Positions 6,684-12,474 of a stretch of 12,584 nt of DNA are shown in pieces (the first letter of the stretch is position 1; every line of letters starts with the position of its first letter). Below the pieces are notes generated by a model. It was not told the origin of the DNA and did not search any database. It saw only the letters and a list, made by a program, of their open reading frames with translations. This DNA comes from Victivallales bacterium. GTDB lineage: Bacteria; Verrucomicrobiota; Lentisphaeria; Victivallales; JAADHT01. The stretch covers positions 1 through 12,584 of the forward strand of contig JAFGFR010000338.1 of the NCBI GenBank assembly GCA_016930955.1, read 5' to 3'. The translations under genes were made by a program, and so were the position numbers.

Positions 6684-7672
6684 CAAAGCTAAAATTTGCG
6701 CTCTACGGCGACAACGGGCATCAGATTTGCGCGGCATTGAAGGATCACCCGTCGGCAAAGGTGGTGGCAATCGCGAAATTCGCAAAAATCCCCGATTCCT
6801 TGAGATCGCCTGGGGTGAGGATATGCGACTCGCTCGACGAGCTTCTCGCCGACCCCGAGATCCAGGCGGTGTCCTTGTGCTCGCCTTTGCGGAAATCGCA
6901 GGCCGCGGACGCATTGAAGTGCATGCGCGCGGGAAAACACGTCCTCGCGGAAAAGCCCTGCGCCTTCAACGAGGAAGAGCTGGGCTCCATCATGCAGACA
7001 TCCAGAAAGACAAAAATCGTCTTCCACGAGATGGGCGGGACAGTCTACTCGCAGCCATATGCGAAAATCGCAGGCATCGTCAAGTCAGGAAAGATCGGGA
7101 AGGTGATTCAGGTGCTCTCCCAGAAGTCGTACCCATGGGGCGAATGGCGCCCGAGAAACGAGGACATTGACGGCGGGCTGGTCATGCAGGTCGGGGTATA
7201 CAACTGCCGATTCGTCGAGCACGTCGCGGGAGTGAAGATCAAGGATATTGACTGTTTCGAGACATCCTTGGGGAACGACACACCCGGCAGCGACTGCAAG
7301 CGTGCGGCATCCTTTATCATCCATCTCGACAACGGCGGCCTCGCCTCCGCCGTGGCAAACTACTGCTGCCCAAAATCCCCGTCATGGAGCAAATGGGGCA
7401 ACGAATGCCTGACGATTTTCGGCGCCAAAGGCTTCATCGAGTCGCGCAACGGCGGCGAGAAAGTCTTCCTTGCTGTGGACGGCGAGCCGCTGTCCGAGCC
7501 CGACATCTCAGAGCCCACACAAAACTACCTCGACATGGTCATACAGGAAATGTCCACCGGGAAGAAAATCATCCCGCATTCCCTCGAAAAGGAGCTAAGC
7601 CCGACAAAATGGGCAATCAGGGCAAACGCAATGGCAAAACTGCACCAACTCTGGGCAAAACAACAACAATAA
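6680..7672 (+). CDS. Gfo/Idh/MocA-family NAD(P)-dependent oxidoreductase
   Basis: 330 residues. The ATG at 6680 overlaps the GH3 stop (ATGA), so translation is coupled. The N-terminal Rossmann domain runs from about 1 to 120: KFALYGDNGHQI replaces the usual GxGxxG, then LDELLADPEIQAVSLCSP, and AGKHVLAEKP with the conserved Glu-Lys-Pro at 91-93. The C-terminal alpha/beta domain includes DGGLVMQVGVYNCRFVEHVAG, where the usual GVH-type motif is GVY, and ends with LHQLWAKQ. Family members oxidise or reduce sugars, inositols and sugar acids, or make glycosidic bonds labile through a 3-keto intermediate. A pairing with a beta-glucosidase would fit such sugar processing. The variant nucleotide-binding loop and the Tyr replacement are worth noting. 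The gene itself shows no stop or frameshift. The substrate is unknown. Confidence 0.9.
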   Translation: MTKLKFALYGDNGHQICAALKDHPSAKVVAIAKFAKIPDSLRSPGVRICDSLDELLADPEIQAVSLCSPLRKSQAADALKCMRAGKHVLAEKPCAFNEEELGSIMQTSRKTKIVFHEMGGTVYSQPYAKIAGIVKSGKIGKVIQVLSQKSYPWGEWRPRNEDIDGGLVMQVGVYNCRFVEHVAGVKIKDIDCFETSLGNDTPGSDCKRAASFIIHLDNGGLASAVANYCCPKSPSWSKWGNECLTIFGAKGFIESRNGGEKVFLAVDGEPLSEPDISEPTQNYLDMVIQEMSTGKKIIPHSLEKELSPTKWAIRANAMAKLHQLWAKQQQ

Positions 7673-7706
7673 AAAAGGCAGGCTTAATAAAATCTTTGTC
7701 AATCGA

Positions 7707-7723
7707 TTTGCGAACTTCGCAAA
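7707..7723. repeat. Perfect 17-bp palindrome TTTGCGAA-C-TTCGCAAA
   Basis: Two 8-bp arms (7707-7714 and 7716-7723) around a single C, 35 bases after the oxidoreductase stop. There is no U-tract, so it is unlikely to be a terminator. Size and symmetry resemble a regulator binding site, but no intact gene follows. Function unassigned. Confidence 0.5.
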
Positions 7724-7998
7724 ACAGGTAAACATGAGGATTTAAACAACATTAATATGTACAGTCGTGCTTTCAGGATGCTCAAATGTTTTGAAAGACA
7801 TTAATCAGGCACGGCCGACATATACGGGGTTAACCCATATGGGGAATGGAAGGCAATAGCAGAATATGCAAGATGGTATTCTTAGAGTTACTTACTGGAC
7901 AAAGTATTAGTTTCATTGGTTTCATTATGGGCATTCGACATTTTCGGCACCATCGAATCTTTCGAACAAGTTGTTGGCCAGACAGGATAAATACTTGT

Positions 7999-8055
7999 GC
8001 AGTCCAGAGCGCCTGCGGCGCATGGAAACGACGGCGAAAGCCGTCTTTGGACTGC
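7999..8055. repeat. Branched (three-way-junction) hairpin element, REP-like
   Basis: An outer 8-bp stem, GCAGTCCA (7999-8006) with TGGACTGC (8048-8055), encloses two perfect hairpins: GCGCC-TGC-GGCGC (8009-8021) and GACGGC-GAAA-GCCGTC (8030-8045, GNRA-type loop). Everything but ten bases is paired or in loops. It is in intergenic DNA with no promoter visible. It is most likely a dispersed REP/MITE-like element; a structured RNA is the alternative. Copies elsewhere cannot be tested here. Confidence 0.55.
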
Positions 8056-8167
8056 GGTGCTGCTTGCTTCCCAGCAACGCTTTAACCGTGGGTTTGTTCA
8101 GGATTTTGGCATTCGGATTTGTTTAGGGTTTCATGCTTAGGATTTAGAATTTTCTTCACATCCCGTC

Positions 8168-8351
8168 ATGGCCAGACGGCAGGGGAATACGCAAATGAAT
8201 TTAATGGGCCAGTTTAAAAACTTCGTGCCAACCTCTTGGGCAGCAGTTTTTTTTGGCGCTAATGCCACGCCGCCGCAGTCGGGACAGGCTAAGCATGGTT
8301 GCCCACTTCCGCATCGGAGTGGCCTCGCATCCCAAATGGCAAGGGGCGTGG
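8168..8351. repeat. Possible dispersed repeat fused to the 5' end of the beta-helix gene
   Basis: The sequence is open in several frames on both strands and contains inverted repeats: CCACGCC (8265-8271) with GGCGTGG (8345-8351), and an inner hairpin CCACTTCC...GGAGTGG. It adds an improbable polar stretch in front of a normal signal peptide. I read it as non-coding repeat DNA, but no second copy is present in the window to prove it. Confidence 0.3.
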
Positions 8352-9153
8352 GGATTGCGAAATTTGCAAGTGCTGTTGTGCTGTTTTCTTCGCTGGCTTG
8401 TTTTGTCGCTGCGGCGCCGTTTGAGGTGTCGAGCACGCGTGAGCTGAGTCAGGCGCTTGGCGGAGCGGATGCACCTTTTCCGGATGGGGAGGCTCGGCGA
8501 TTGACATGGTAGGATGCTCCGACGGCATCATCGAGTCATGCCGGTTCATCGGTCTCGACGGGTTCTCCCAGGACTCTGGTGTCCAGGCGAAGGGAGGCTC
8601 AAGGGATGTGACCGTCAAAAACTCCTTGTTTAGAAACGCCGGGCAGCGGGCCGTCAACATCGGCGGCAGTACAGGGCTGCAGTTCTTCCGCCCCGAACCC
8701 GCTGGATTCGAGGCCAGGAACATCACCGTCTCGGGAAACGTATTCGTCGGAAGCCTCGCACCCATAGCCTTTGTCACATCAACGGACTGCACCGTCTCCA
8801 GGAATACCATATTCCTCCCCGACAAATGGATCCTGCGTATACTCCAGGAGCAGCCGCTCGACAAGTTCATGCCATGCCAGAAGGGGGTTTTCGAAAACAA
8901 CATCGTCGTCTATGACGCTCGCGTGAGAATCGCCGCCAATGTCGGGGTGAACACAAAGCCCGAGTCGTTCGTCTTCCGCGACAACGCCTGGTTTGACATG
9001 ACTGGAAGACCCAAGCTCCCTCTCCCCTCGGATGAGCTCAATTCGGTGTTCCAGATTGACCCGCAATTCGCCGACCCCGACAAGAACGACTTCTCAATCC
9101 TGTCAAAGGACAAAAGACTCCAGGATGTCAGCGCGCATTCCGCAACCCCCTGA
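8336..9153 (+). pseudogene. Secreted right-handed beta-helix protein (pectate-lyase-like), broken by a frame-changing deletion
   Basis: The ATG at 8336 opens a signal peptide (ARGVGIAKFASAVVLFSSLACFVAAA) and the usual mature start of such proteins (PFEVSSTRELSQALGGADA). This frame then stops at 8512. The rest continues in another frame that reads back to about 8470 (TFSGWGGSAIDMVGCSDG...) and runs to the TGA at 9151-9153. It has typical beta-helix rungs: SDGIIESCRFIGLDGF, RDVTVKNSLFRNAG, RNITVSGNVFVG, CTVSRNTIFLP, and KGVFENNIVVYDARVRI. The C-terminus is FQIDPQFADPDKNDFSIL, common in chondroitinase-B or pectate-lyase-like proteins. The part normally between ALGGADA(GDTI) and the first rungs is missing, so bases were lost near 8468-8478. 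There is no Shine-Dalgarno at either ATG. It is almost certainly inactive. Confidence 0.75.
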
Positions 9154-9226
9154 AATGCACCGATTCCCTCAAGTCAAATATTATTCAGCTTTAGTCCTTA
9201 GAATTTCGGATTTTCCAGTTTATCTG

Positions 9227-9241
9227 GCTCCCCTTGGGAGC
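9227..9241. terminator. Hairpin between convergent genes, possible bidirectional terminator
   Basis: GCTCCC-CTT-GGGAGC is a perfect 6-bp stem between the end of the beta-helix pseudogene (9153) and the stop of the minus-strand LA_2272-like gene (9250). A second small stem, CCAG-TTTAT-CTGG, adjoins it at 9215-9227. No U-tract follows on either strand, so termination is only plausible. Confidence 0.35.
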
Positions 9242-9249
9242 GGATATCC

Positions 9250-9654
9250 TCAAAACCGCCAGTTGACCAGAATCATCCAGGGGGCCAAGCTGTTAGGCAG
9301 ATCGCTGAACCAGCCTTTGTTCTCGTTGATAATATTGATGAGTCCGATCTGGAAGCCCGAATCTGTATTTTCGGTGAAATTTATCAGTCCCGACTGGAGT
9401 CCGGTATAGGTGTCCGCATAGTTCAGGACACCCAAACTCACACCGTAGCTTTGACCCAGTGTCCCGTTTGCAATACCAAGAGCCAGCGACGACTGCCGAT
9501 TCTCACCCCAGATGCTAAGTGTCACTCCATAGATCGTATCCGTCCTGTGATATACGGCGATGTCCGGCGTAAGGCTGAGGTTGAAGTATCTGGCTTCCGC
9601 CATCGCGCCTGTCGAAATCATAGCCATGACCATGCATAATAGCAGCTTTTTCAT
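9250..9654 (-). CDS. LA_2272-type surface-repeat protein, secreted
   Basis: 134 residues from the ATG at 9654 (AAGGA ten bases upstream). A signal peptide (MKKLLLCMVMAMISTGAMA, cleavage before EARYF) targets it across the inner membrane. The mature part consists of short Gly/Asn-rich beta repeats of the form G-x-x-x-G-(L/V)-(I/L)-N: SLALGIANGTLGQSYGVSLG, VLNYADTYTGLQSGLIN, and FTENTDSGFQIGLINIINEN. It ends in an aromatic strand (MILVNWRF) as outer-membrane proteins often do. This resembles the LA_2272/LA_2273 surface-repeat family, whose function is unknown. It is the last gene of the DUF3309 > lipoprotein > LA_2272 unit and is probably under control of the divergent two-component system. The family call rests on the repeat pattern. 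Confidence 0.75.
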   Translation of the reverse strand: MKKLLLCMVMAMISTGAMAEARYFNLSLTPDIAVYHRTDTIYGVTLSIWGENRQSSLALGIANGTLGQSYGVSLGVLNYADTYTGLQSGLINFTENTDSGFQIGLINIINENKGWFSDLPNSLAPWMILVNWRF

Positions 9655-9715
9655 TGCTTGTGTATCCTTGTTTATTGATTGTTCATGTTGTTCTTGTAAC
9701 TCTTGCCAGGTTTGT

Positions 9716-9889
9716 TCAGCCTCCGACGGTGAACAGGCGGCACCCTGACAGGAGAAGCAACGAGAGAACAGGCAGAAGAAGAAATGCCCATCTCGCCAAT
9801 CTGCTGATCCTGTCATTTCTTCCGTTTGCTGTGGCCAAGGCATCTCTGCCTTGCGCTGCGCGTCTTTGTGTTTTGTCGATGTAATTCAT
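9716..9889 (-). CDS. Small lipoprotein (57 residues)
   Basis: The ATG at 9889 is supported by GAGGA six bases upstream. The sequence has a long, basic N-region (about 34 residues), then a hydrophobic run (WAFLLLPVLSLLLLSG) and a lipobox LSGC with Cys50. Only seven residues follow (RLFTVGG), so the mature product would be a lipid-anchored octapeptide, comparable in size to entericidin-type lipoproteins. The N-region contains GRDALATA, encoded around a perfect hairpin (9836-9853). Similar peptide strings arise from REP-like repeats in PVC genomes, so part of the leader may be repeat-derived. It lies between the DUF3309 and LA_2272-like genes with about 60-base gaps. A specific function cannot be assigned. 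Confidence 0.6.
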   Translation of the reverse strand: MNYIDKTQRRAAQGRDALATANGRNDRISRLARWAFLLLPVLSLLLLSGCRLFTVGG

Positions 9890-9949
9890 TTTCGTTCCTC
9901 CATGCTTTTTGTGTGATGTCTTTTTTGAAAACCCTGTCATCCCTATTCT

Positions 9950-10108
9950 CTAAATCCTGCCCAAAAGAACCAGAATGAGCAGAATCGTCACCACGATTCC
10001 GAGCGCTCCGCTTGGGAAGTATCCCCAGCTTTTGCTATGGGGCCATGTGGGAAGCGCCCCGAGCAGAATGAGAACCAGCACGATCAGTAATACTGTTCCG
10101 ATATTCAT
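9950..10108 (-). CDS. DUF3309-family small membrane protein
   Basis: 52 residues from the ATG at 10108, with AAGGAG seven bases upstream. The sequence has the family layout: a first hydrophobic helix (IGTVLLIVLVLILLGALP), the conserved TWPHSKSWGYFPSGALG turn, and a second helix (IVVTILLILVLLGRI). Members are tiny inner-membrane proteins of unknown function, often found near stress-response and envelope genes. It is the first gene of the minus-strand operon. Its promoter (10134-10162) has an operator copy directly upstream and faces the histidine kinase promoter, which places it in that regulatory circuit. Confidence 0.85.
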   Translation of the reverse strand: MNIGTVLLIVLVLILLGALPTWPHSKSWGYFPSGALGIVVTILLILVLLGRI

Positions 10109-10133
10109 TGTTTCTCTCCTTTCCTTTTAAAAT

Positions 10134-10162
10134 AATATAGTATGCGGCTGTGGCATTTCCTA
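10134..10162 (-). promoter_or_regulatory. Promoter of the DUF3309 operon
   Basis: On the minus strand, a -35-like TAGGAA (10162-10157) is followed after 17 bases by TATATT (10139-10134, five of six consensus bases). The ATG is at 10108 and the start of transcription should be near 10127. The weak -35 abutting an operator centred about 42 bases upstream of the start fits an activator-dependent promoter. Confidence 0.6.
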
Positions 10163-10163
10163 T

Positions 10164-10198
10164 GGGGTCTACACCTTATCCTGTATCGGGTAAACACC
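10164..10198. promoter_or_regulatory. Two operator-like repeats, GGGTCTACACC and GGGTAAACACC
   Basis: GGGTCTACACC (10165-10175) and GGGTAAACACC (10188-10198) share GGGTnnACACC and start 23 bases apart, about two helical turns. The first lies directly upstream of the DUF3309 promoter -35. Imperfect dyads of this size are typical of NarL/FixJ-type response-regulator sites. Binding by the adjacent regulator is inferred. Confidence 0.55.
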
Positions 10199-10257
10199 TA
10201 CTGCAAGCAACAGAATTTAGGATGACTGCCTGCGGGCAGGAGACTGAGGATGAGCAG

Positions 10258-10273
10258 TGGGGTCTACACCCCA
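10258..10273. promoter_or_regulatory. Third operator copy, perfect dyad TGGGGT-CTAC-ACCCCA
   Basis: This is the most symmetrical copy of the repeat (6-bp arms around CTAC; arms 10258-10263 and 10268-10273). It ends one base before the -35 of the kinase promoter, so its centre lies about 42 bases upstream of the predicted transcription start. That is the classical position for an activator touching RNA polymerase. It shares ACCCCATAG with the minus-strand copy at 10160-10168. Confidence 0.6.
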
Positions 10274-10301
10274 TAGACAAATGGGTTGCATGCGGTATAT
10301 T
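10274..10301 (+). promoter_or_regulatory. Promoter of the histidine kinase / response regulator operon
   Basis: TAGACA (10274-10279, five of six) and TATATT (10296-10301, five of six) are 16 bases apart. Transcription should start near 10308, about 30 bases before the kinase ATG, which has GGAGG seven bases upstream. The operator copy at 10258-10273 adjoins the -35. Confidence 0.65.
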
Positions 10302-10337
10302 ACCCTCGTAAGAACAAATAAAAAAGGAGGACTTCAG

Positions 10338-11192
10338 ATGAACCGACCGATTGCGAAGACGGGTCTGCGTAATGCCGATCTGACTTCTGTCAAAGAACGG
10401 TTGAGGAAAGAAACCGTCCGGCGGAAGGCAGCGGAAGAGTCTCTCAAGCAAAACAAGAAGCGCTACAGTCAGCTTCTTGCAAATTCACATCGCATGCAGA
10501 AACAGATGCAGTATCTTTCGCATCAGGTCCTGCTGGCGCAGGAGGAGGAGCGAAGGAACATCAGCCGGGAACTGCACGACGATATCAGCCAGATACTGAC
10601 GGGCATAAATGTCAGGCTGGCGGCACTGAAAATCGAGGTCACGACCAATACCGGTAATATCAGGAGGAAAATCGCTACGACCCAGCGTTTGGTAGAGAAG
10701 TCGGTGGCCGCAGTGCACCGCTTCGCACGTGAGTTGCGCCCCGCGATGCTGGATGATCTCGGCCTGATTCCCGCGCTCCATTCCTTTATGAAGGAGTTTG
10801 GGAAAAGGACTGGTCTTCAGCTTCATTTCACCGCCAGGGCCGCCGGCAAGATCGAGCAGCTCAGCAATATCAAGCGAACTGTGCTCTACCGCGTCGCCCA
10901 GGAAGCACTGACCAACGTGACCAAACATGCGAAGGCCAGCCAGGCGAAGGTGTCCATCGGTATGCAGTCCGATGCCATCAGCATGACTGTAGCCGACAAC
11001 GGCAAGTCTTTCGACATTGATTACGCACTGAAATCAACCCGTGCCAAACGACTGGGAATTCTCGGCATGCGCGAGCGTGTGGAAATGGTGGGTGGCGCCT
11101 TCGCCATCACATCCGCACTAGGCAAGGGCACCACGGTCAGTGTGCAGATACCGATCAACGGCGCCAGAAAAAAGATTTCGGCTGCCGCGTAA
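10338..11192 (+). CDS. Soluble sensor histidine kinase, HisKA_3 (NarX/DegS type)
   Basis: 284 residues. I chose the ATG at 10338 for its GGAGG. Residues 15-70 are a charged coiled coil. The HisKA_3 dimerisation domain follows, EEERRNISRELHDDISQILTG, with phospho-acceptor His80 followed by Asp81. The HATPase_c domain spans 175-272: N-box YRVAQEALTNVTKHAKAS (Asn193), VADNGKSF (Asp220) and GILGMRERVEMVGG with GKGTTVSVQIP. There is no transmembrane helix, PAS, GAF or other sensor domain, so the signal must come through the coiled coil, a partner protein or the cytoplasm. It phosphorylates the response regulator encoded 63 bases downstream. Both genes share the promoter at 10274-10301 and are probably autoregulated. 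Confidence 0.92.
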   Translation: MNRPIAKTGLRNADLTSVKERLRKETVRRKAAEESLKQNKKRYSQLLANSHRMQKQMQYLSHQVLLAQEEERRNISRELHDDISQILTGINVRLAALKIEVTTNTGNIRRKIATTQRLVEKSVAAVHRFARELRPAMLDDLGLIPALHSFMKEFGKRTGLQLHFTARAAGKIEQLSNIKRTVLYRVAQEALTNVTKHAKASQAKVSIGMQSDAISMTVADNGKSFDIDYALKSTRAKRLGILGMRERVEMVGGAFAITSALGKGTTVSVQIPINGARKKISAAA

Positions 11193-11255
11193 CGGCAACA
11201 GCCGCTCTCGCGTGCATATAAATTCACCGATCAACAACTTTGACAAGGAAAAGAA

Positions 11256-11960
11256 ATGAAGAAGATAACAGTACTGCTTGCTGACGATCATTTGGTCGTC
11301 AGGGATGGACTGCGTACGCTGTTGGAGATCAGCGGCAATTTCGAGGTGGTCGGCGAGGCGGACAACGGGCTGCAAGCGGTGGAGATGGCGGAGGAGCTCC
11401 ATCCCGCCGTCATCGTCATGGATATTGCGATGCCCAAGCTCAATGGGATGGAGGCCGCCCGGCGCATCCTCCAACAGACAACCCCTCCCGTCCCGAAGAT
11501 ACTGATGCTCTCCGCGCATGCCGATGACATCTACGTCGAGCAAATGGCCGCGCTGGGCGTACAGGGATATCTGGTCAAACAAAGCTCCGCCGATGTCCTG
11601 GCCAAGGCAATCAAGGAAATCAACTCCGGGAAGCTATTCTTCAGCCCTTCCATTGACAAGCGCATGCGCAATAATTTCCATAATGAGCCGGGGGAAACAT
11701 CCCGATACACCCGGGCAGGCCACAAAAGAAAAAATGAAACGAAACTAACTTCACGCGAATCCGAGGTGGTTCAGTTGATTGCCGAAGGCCGTGCCAACAA
11801 GGAAGTTGCAGCAGATCTCTGCATCAGTGTAAAAACCGTGGAGAAACATCGGCAGAGCGCGATGAAGAAGCTGAACCTCCATGACACCTCCGGGCTGACC
11901 CGATATGCGATTTCAGCGGGATTGATCGAGAGCAGCGTCCAGTGCACCATATTCAACTGA
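11256..11960 (+). CDS. Response regulator, NarL/FixJ family (receiver plus LuxR-type helix-turn-helix)
   Basis: 234 residues; AAGGA lies six bases before the ATG. The receiver domain spans 3-120, with the acidic pair Asp10-Asp11, phosphorylation site Asp56 (VIVMDIAMP), Ser86 (LMLSAHAD) and Lys108 (GYLVKQ). A linker of about 35 polar residues leads to the GerE/LuxR DNA-binding domain at 163-225 (LTSRESEVVQLIAEG, NKEVAADLCISVKTVEKHRQ, AMKKLNLHDTSGLTRYAI). All key residues are intact. It is cognate to the kinase just upstream. The GGGTnnACACC repeats in front of the kinase gene and of the divergent DUF3309 operon are the best candidates for its binding sites. Confidence 0.93.
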   Translation: MKKITVLLADDHLVVRDGLRTLLEISGNFEVVGEADNGLQAVEMAEELHPAVIVMDIAMPKLNGMEAARRILQQTTPPVPKILMLSAHADDIYVEQMAALGVQGYLVKQSSADVLAKAIKEINSGKLFFSPSIDKRMRNNFHNEPGETSRYTRAGHKRKNETKLTSRESEVVQLIAEGRANKEVAADLCISVKTVEKHRQSAMKKLNLHDTSGLTRYAISAGLIESSVQCTIFN

Positions 11961-12341
11961 GGGACTGTCGAATAATAATTACTACATTTGCTGGCTGTTG
12001 ATATGGCTTTTACCAAGGAACGAATGAGGAGCATATCCAAGGATATGTAACGATTGAGTGACGCAGAGAAAAGACATAAGAACGCCAGCCCTGCGGGGCG
12101 TGGCGGCAGACCGCCGTATACTGCGTCTATCCTCATTCAAATATTTCAATATTCTCATTCGTCTATCCTTGTCTCCGGCGGTCTGGCGCTCACGTCAAAT
12201 TGTAGCACTTATTATTTAACAGCCCCTAAGCTGCAGGCCAAGCCCAAATCGCTCAAAGTGCTTTCCAACGGGCGTTACGCTTGGAATACCGGGACGGCAA
12301 TCAACGAGGGTGCCTGGCGTGTCGAGGGGGAAATATTGCGA
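11961..12341. other. Intergenic region after the response regulator
   Basis: No intact gene. It holds a near-palindrome CATATCC-AA-GGATATG (12032-12047), a branched hairpin block (12060-12127), a 10-bp direct repeat CGTCTATCCT (12124-12133 and 12160-12169), and the remnant reading frame at 12171-12353. No U-tract terminator follows the response-regulator stop. Confidence 0.45.
12060..12127. repeat. Second branched hairpin element
   Basis: An outer 7-bp stem, GACGCAG (12060-12066) with CTGCGTC (12121-12127), encloses two hairpins: ACGCC...GGCGT (12082-12101, with an inner CC/GG) and GGCGG-CAGA-CCGCC (12102-12115). The layout, one closing stem with two GC-rich hairpins, resembles the element at 7999-8055, but the sequences differ. 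It is likely REP/MITE-like. Confidence 0.45.
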
Positions 12342-12353
12342 TTTACGTGCGGA
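12171..12353 (+). pseudogene. Remnant of a small beta-rich (lipo)protein
   Basis: One plus-strand frame reads VSGGLALTSNCSTYY (resembling the end of a lipoprotein signal with Cys at 12201), then LKVLSNGRYAWNTGTAINEG and AWRVEGEILRFTCG. This is the strand-turn-strand pattern of small beta-sandwich or lipocalin-like proteins (NGRY.W..GT...G.WRVEG..L.FT). There is no start codon with a Shine-Dalgarno, and the frame runs without a stop into the tRNA gene and on to the window end, so the original ends are lost. I read it as a gene fragment; chance openness of a GC-rich frame is the alternative. Confidence 0.35.
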
Positions 12354-12370
12354 GTGACGCTTGATATAAT
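12342..12370 (+). promoter_or_regulatory. tRNA-Gln promoter
   Basis: TTTACG (12342-12347, four of six) and a perfect TATAAT (12365-12370) are 17 bases apart, 30 bases before the tRNA. Transcription should start near 12377. Confidence 0.65.
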
Positions 12371-12400
12371 GATTTGCCGTGCTAGCTTCTCCCCAATAAC

Positions 12401-12474
12401 TGGCCGATGGTGTAATGGTAGCACAACAGGTTCTGGCCCTGTTAGTCAAGGTTCGAGTCCTTGTCGGCCAGCCA
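12401..12474 (+). tRNA. tRNA-Gln, anticodon CUG
   Basis: The sequence folds as a full cloverleaf. The 7-bp acceptor stem TGGCCGA/TCGGCCA begins with the U1-A72 pair typical of tRNA-Gln. The D-arm carries GTAATGGTAG. The anticodon stem ACAGG/CCTGT encloses the loop TTCTGGC (anticodon CTG at 12433-12435), and the T-arm is CAAGG-TTCGAGT-CCTTG. Discriminator G12471 and an encoded CCA (12472-12474) follow. It reads CAG codons. Confidence 0.95.

Larger units (their letters stand above)
7673..8335. other. Long intergenic stretch with palindromes and structured repeat DNA, no supported gene
   Basis: More than 600 bases between the oxidoreductase and the beta-helix pseudogene. The first part (to about 7990) is AT-rich. 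One plus-strand frame (7758-7990) has protein-like pieces separated by a TAA and a TAG and matches nothing I recognise. The open frame at 7846-8085 looks non-coding. The positive features are a 17-bp palindrome (7707-7723), a branched hairpin element (7999-8055) and a repeat-like block (8168-8351), all listed separately. No terminator with a U-tract follows the oxidoreductase. Confidence 0.5.

Noticed and set aside
7758..7990. Plus-strand frame with protein-like pieces (GVNPYGEWKAIAEYARWYS, LWAFDIFGTIESFEQVVG)
   Set aside because: It has two internal stops, no ribosome-binding site and no recognisable family. Stops at this density are expected in non-coding DNA, so I mention it only within the intergenic entry.
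7846..8085. 79-codon plus-strand open frame
   Set aside because: Its second half is the translated branched repeat element and its first half is non-protein-like.
12032..12047. CATATCC-AA-GGATATG as terminator of the response regulator
   Set aside because: The stem has almost no loop and no U-tract follows. It could as well be a protein-binding site.
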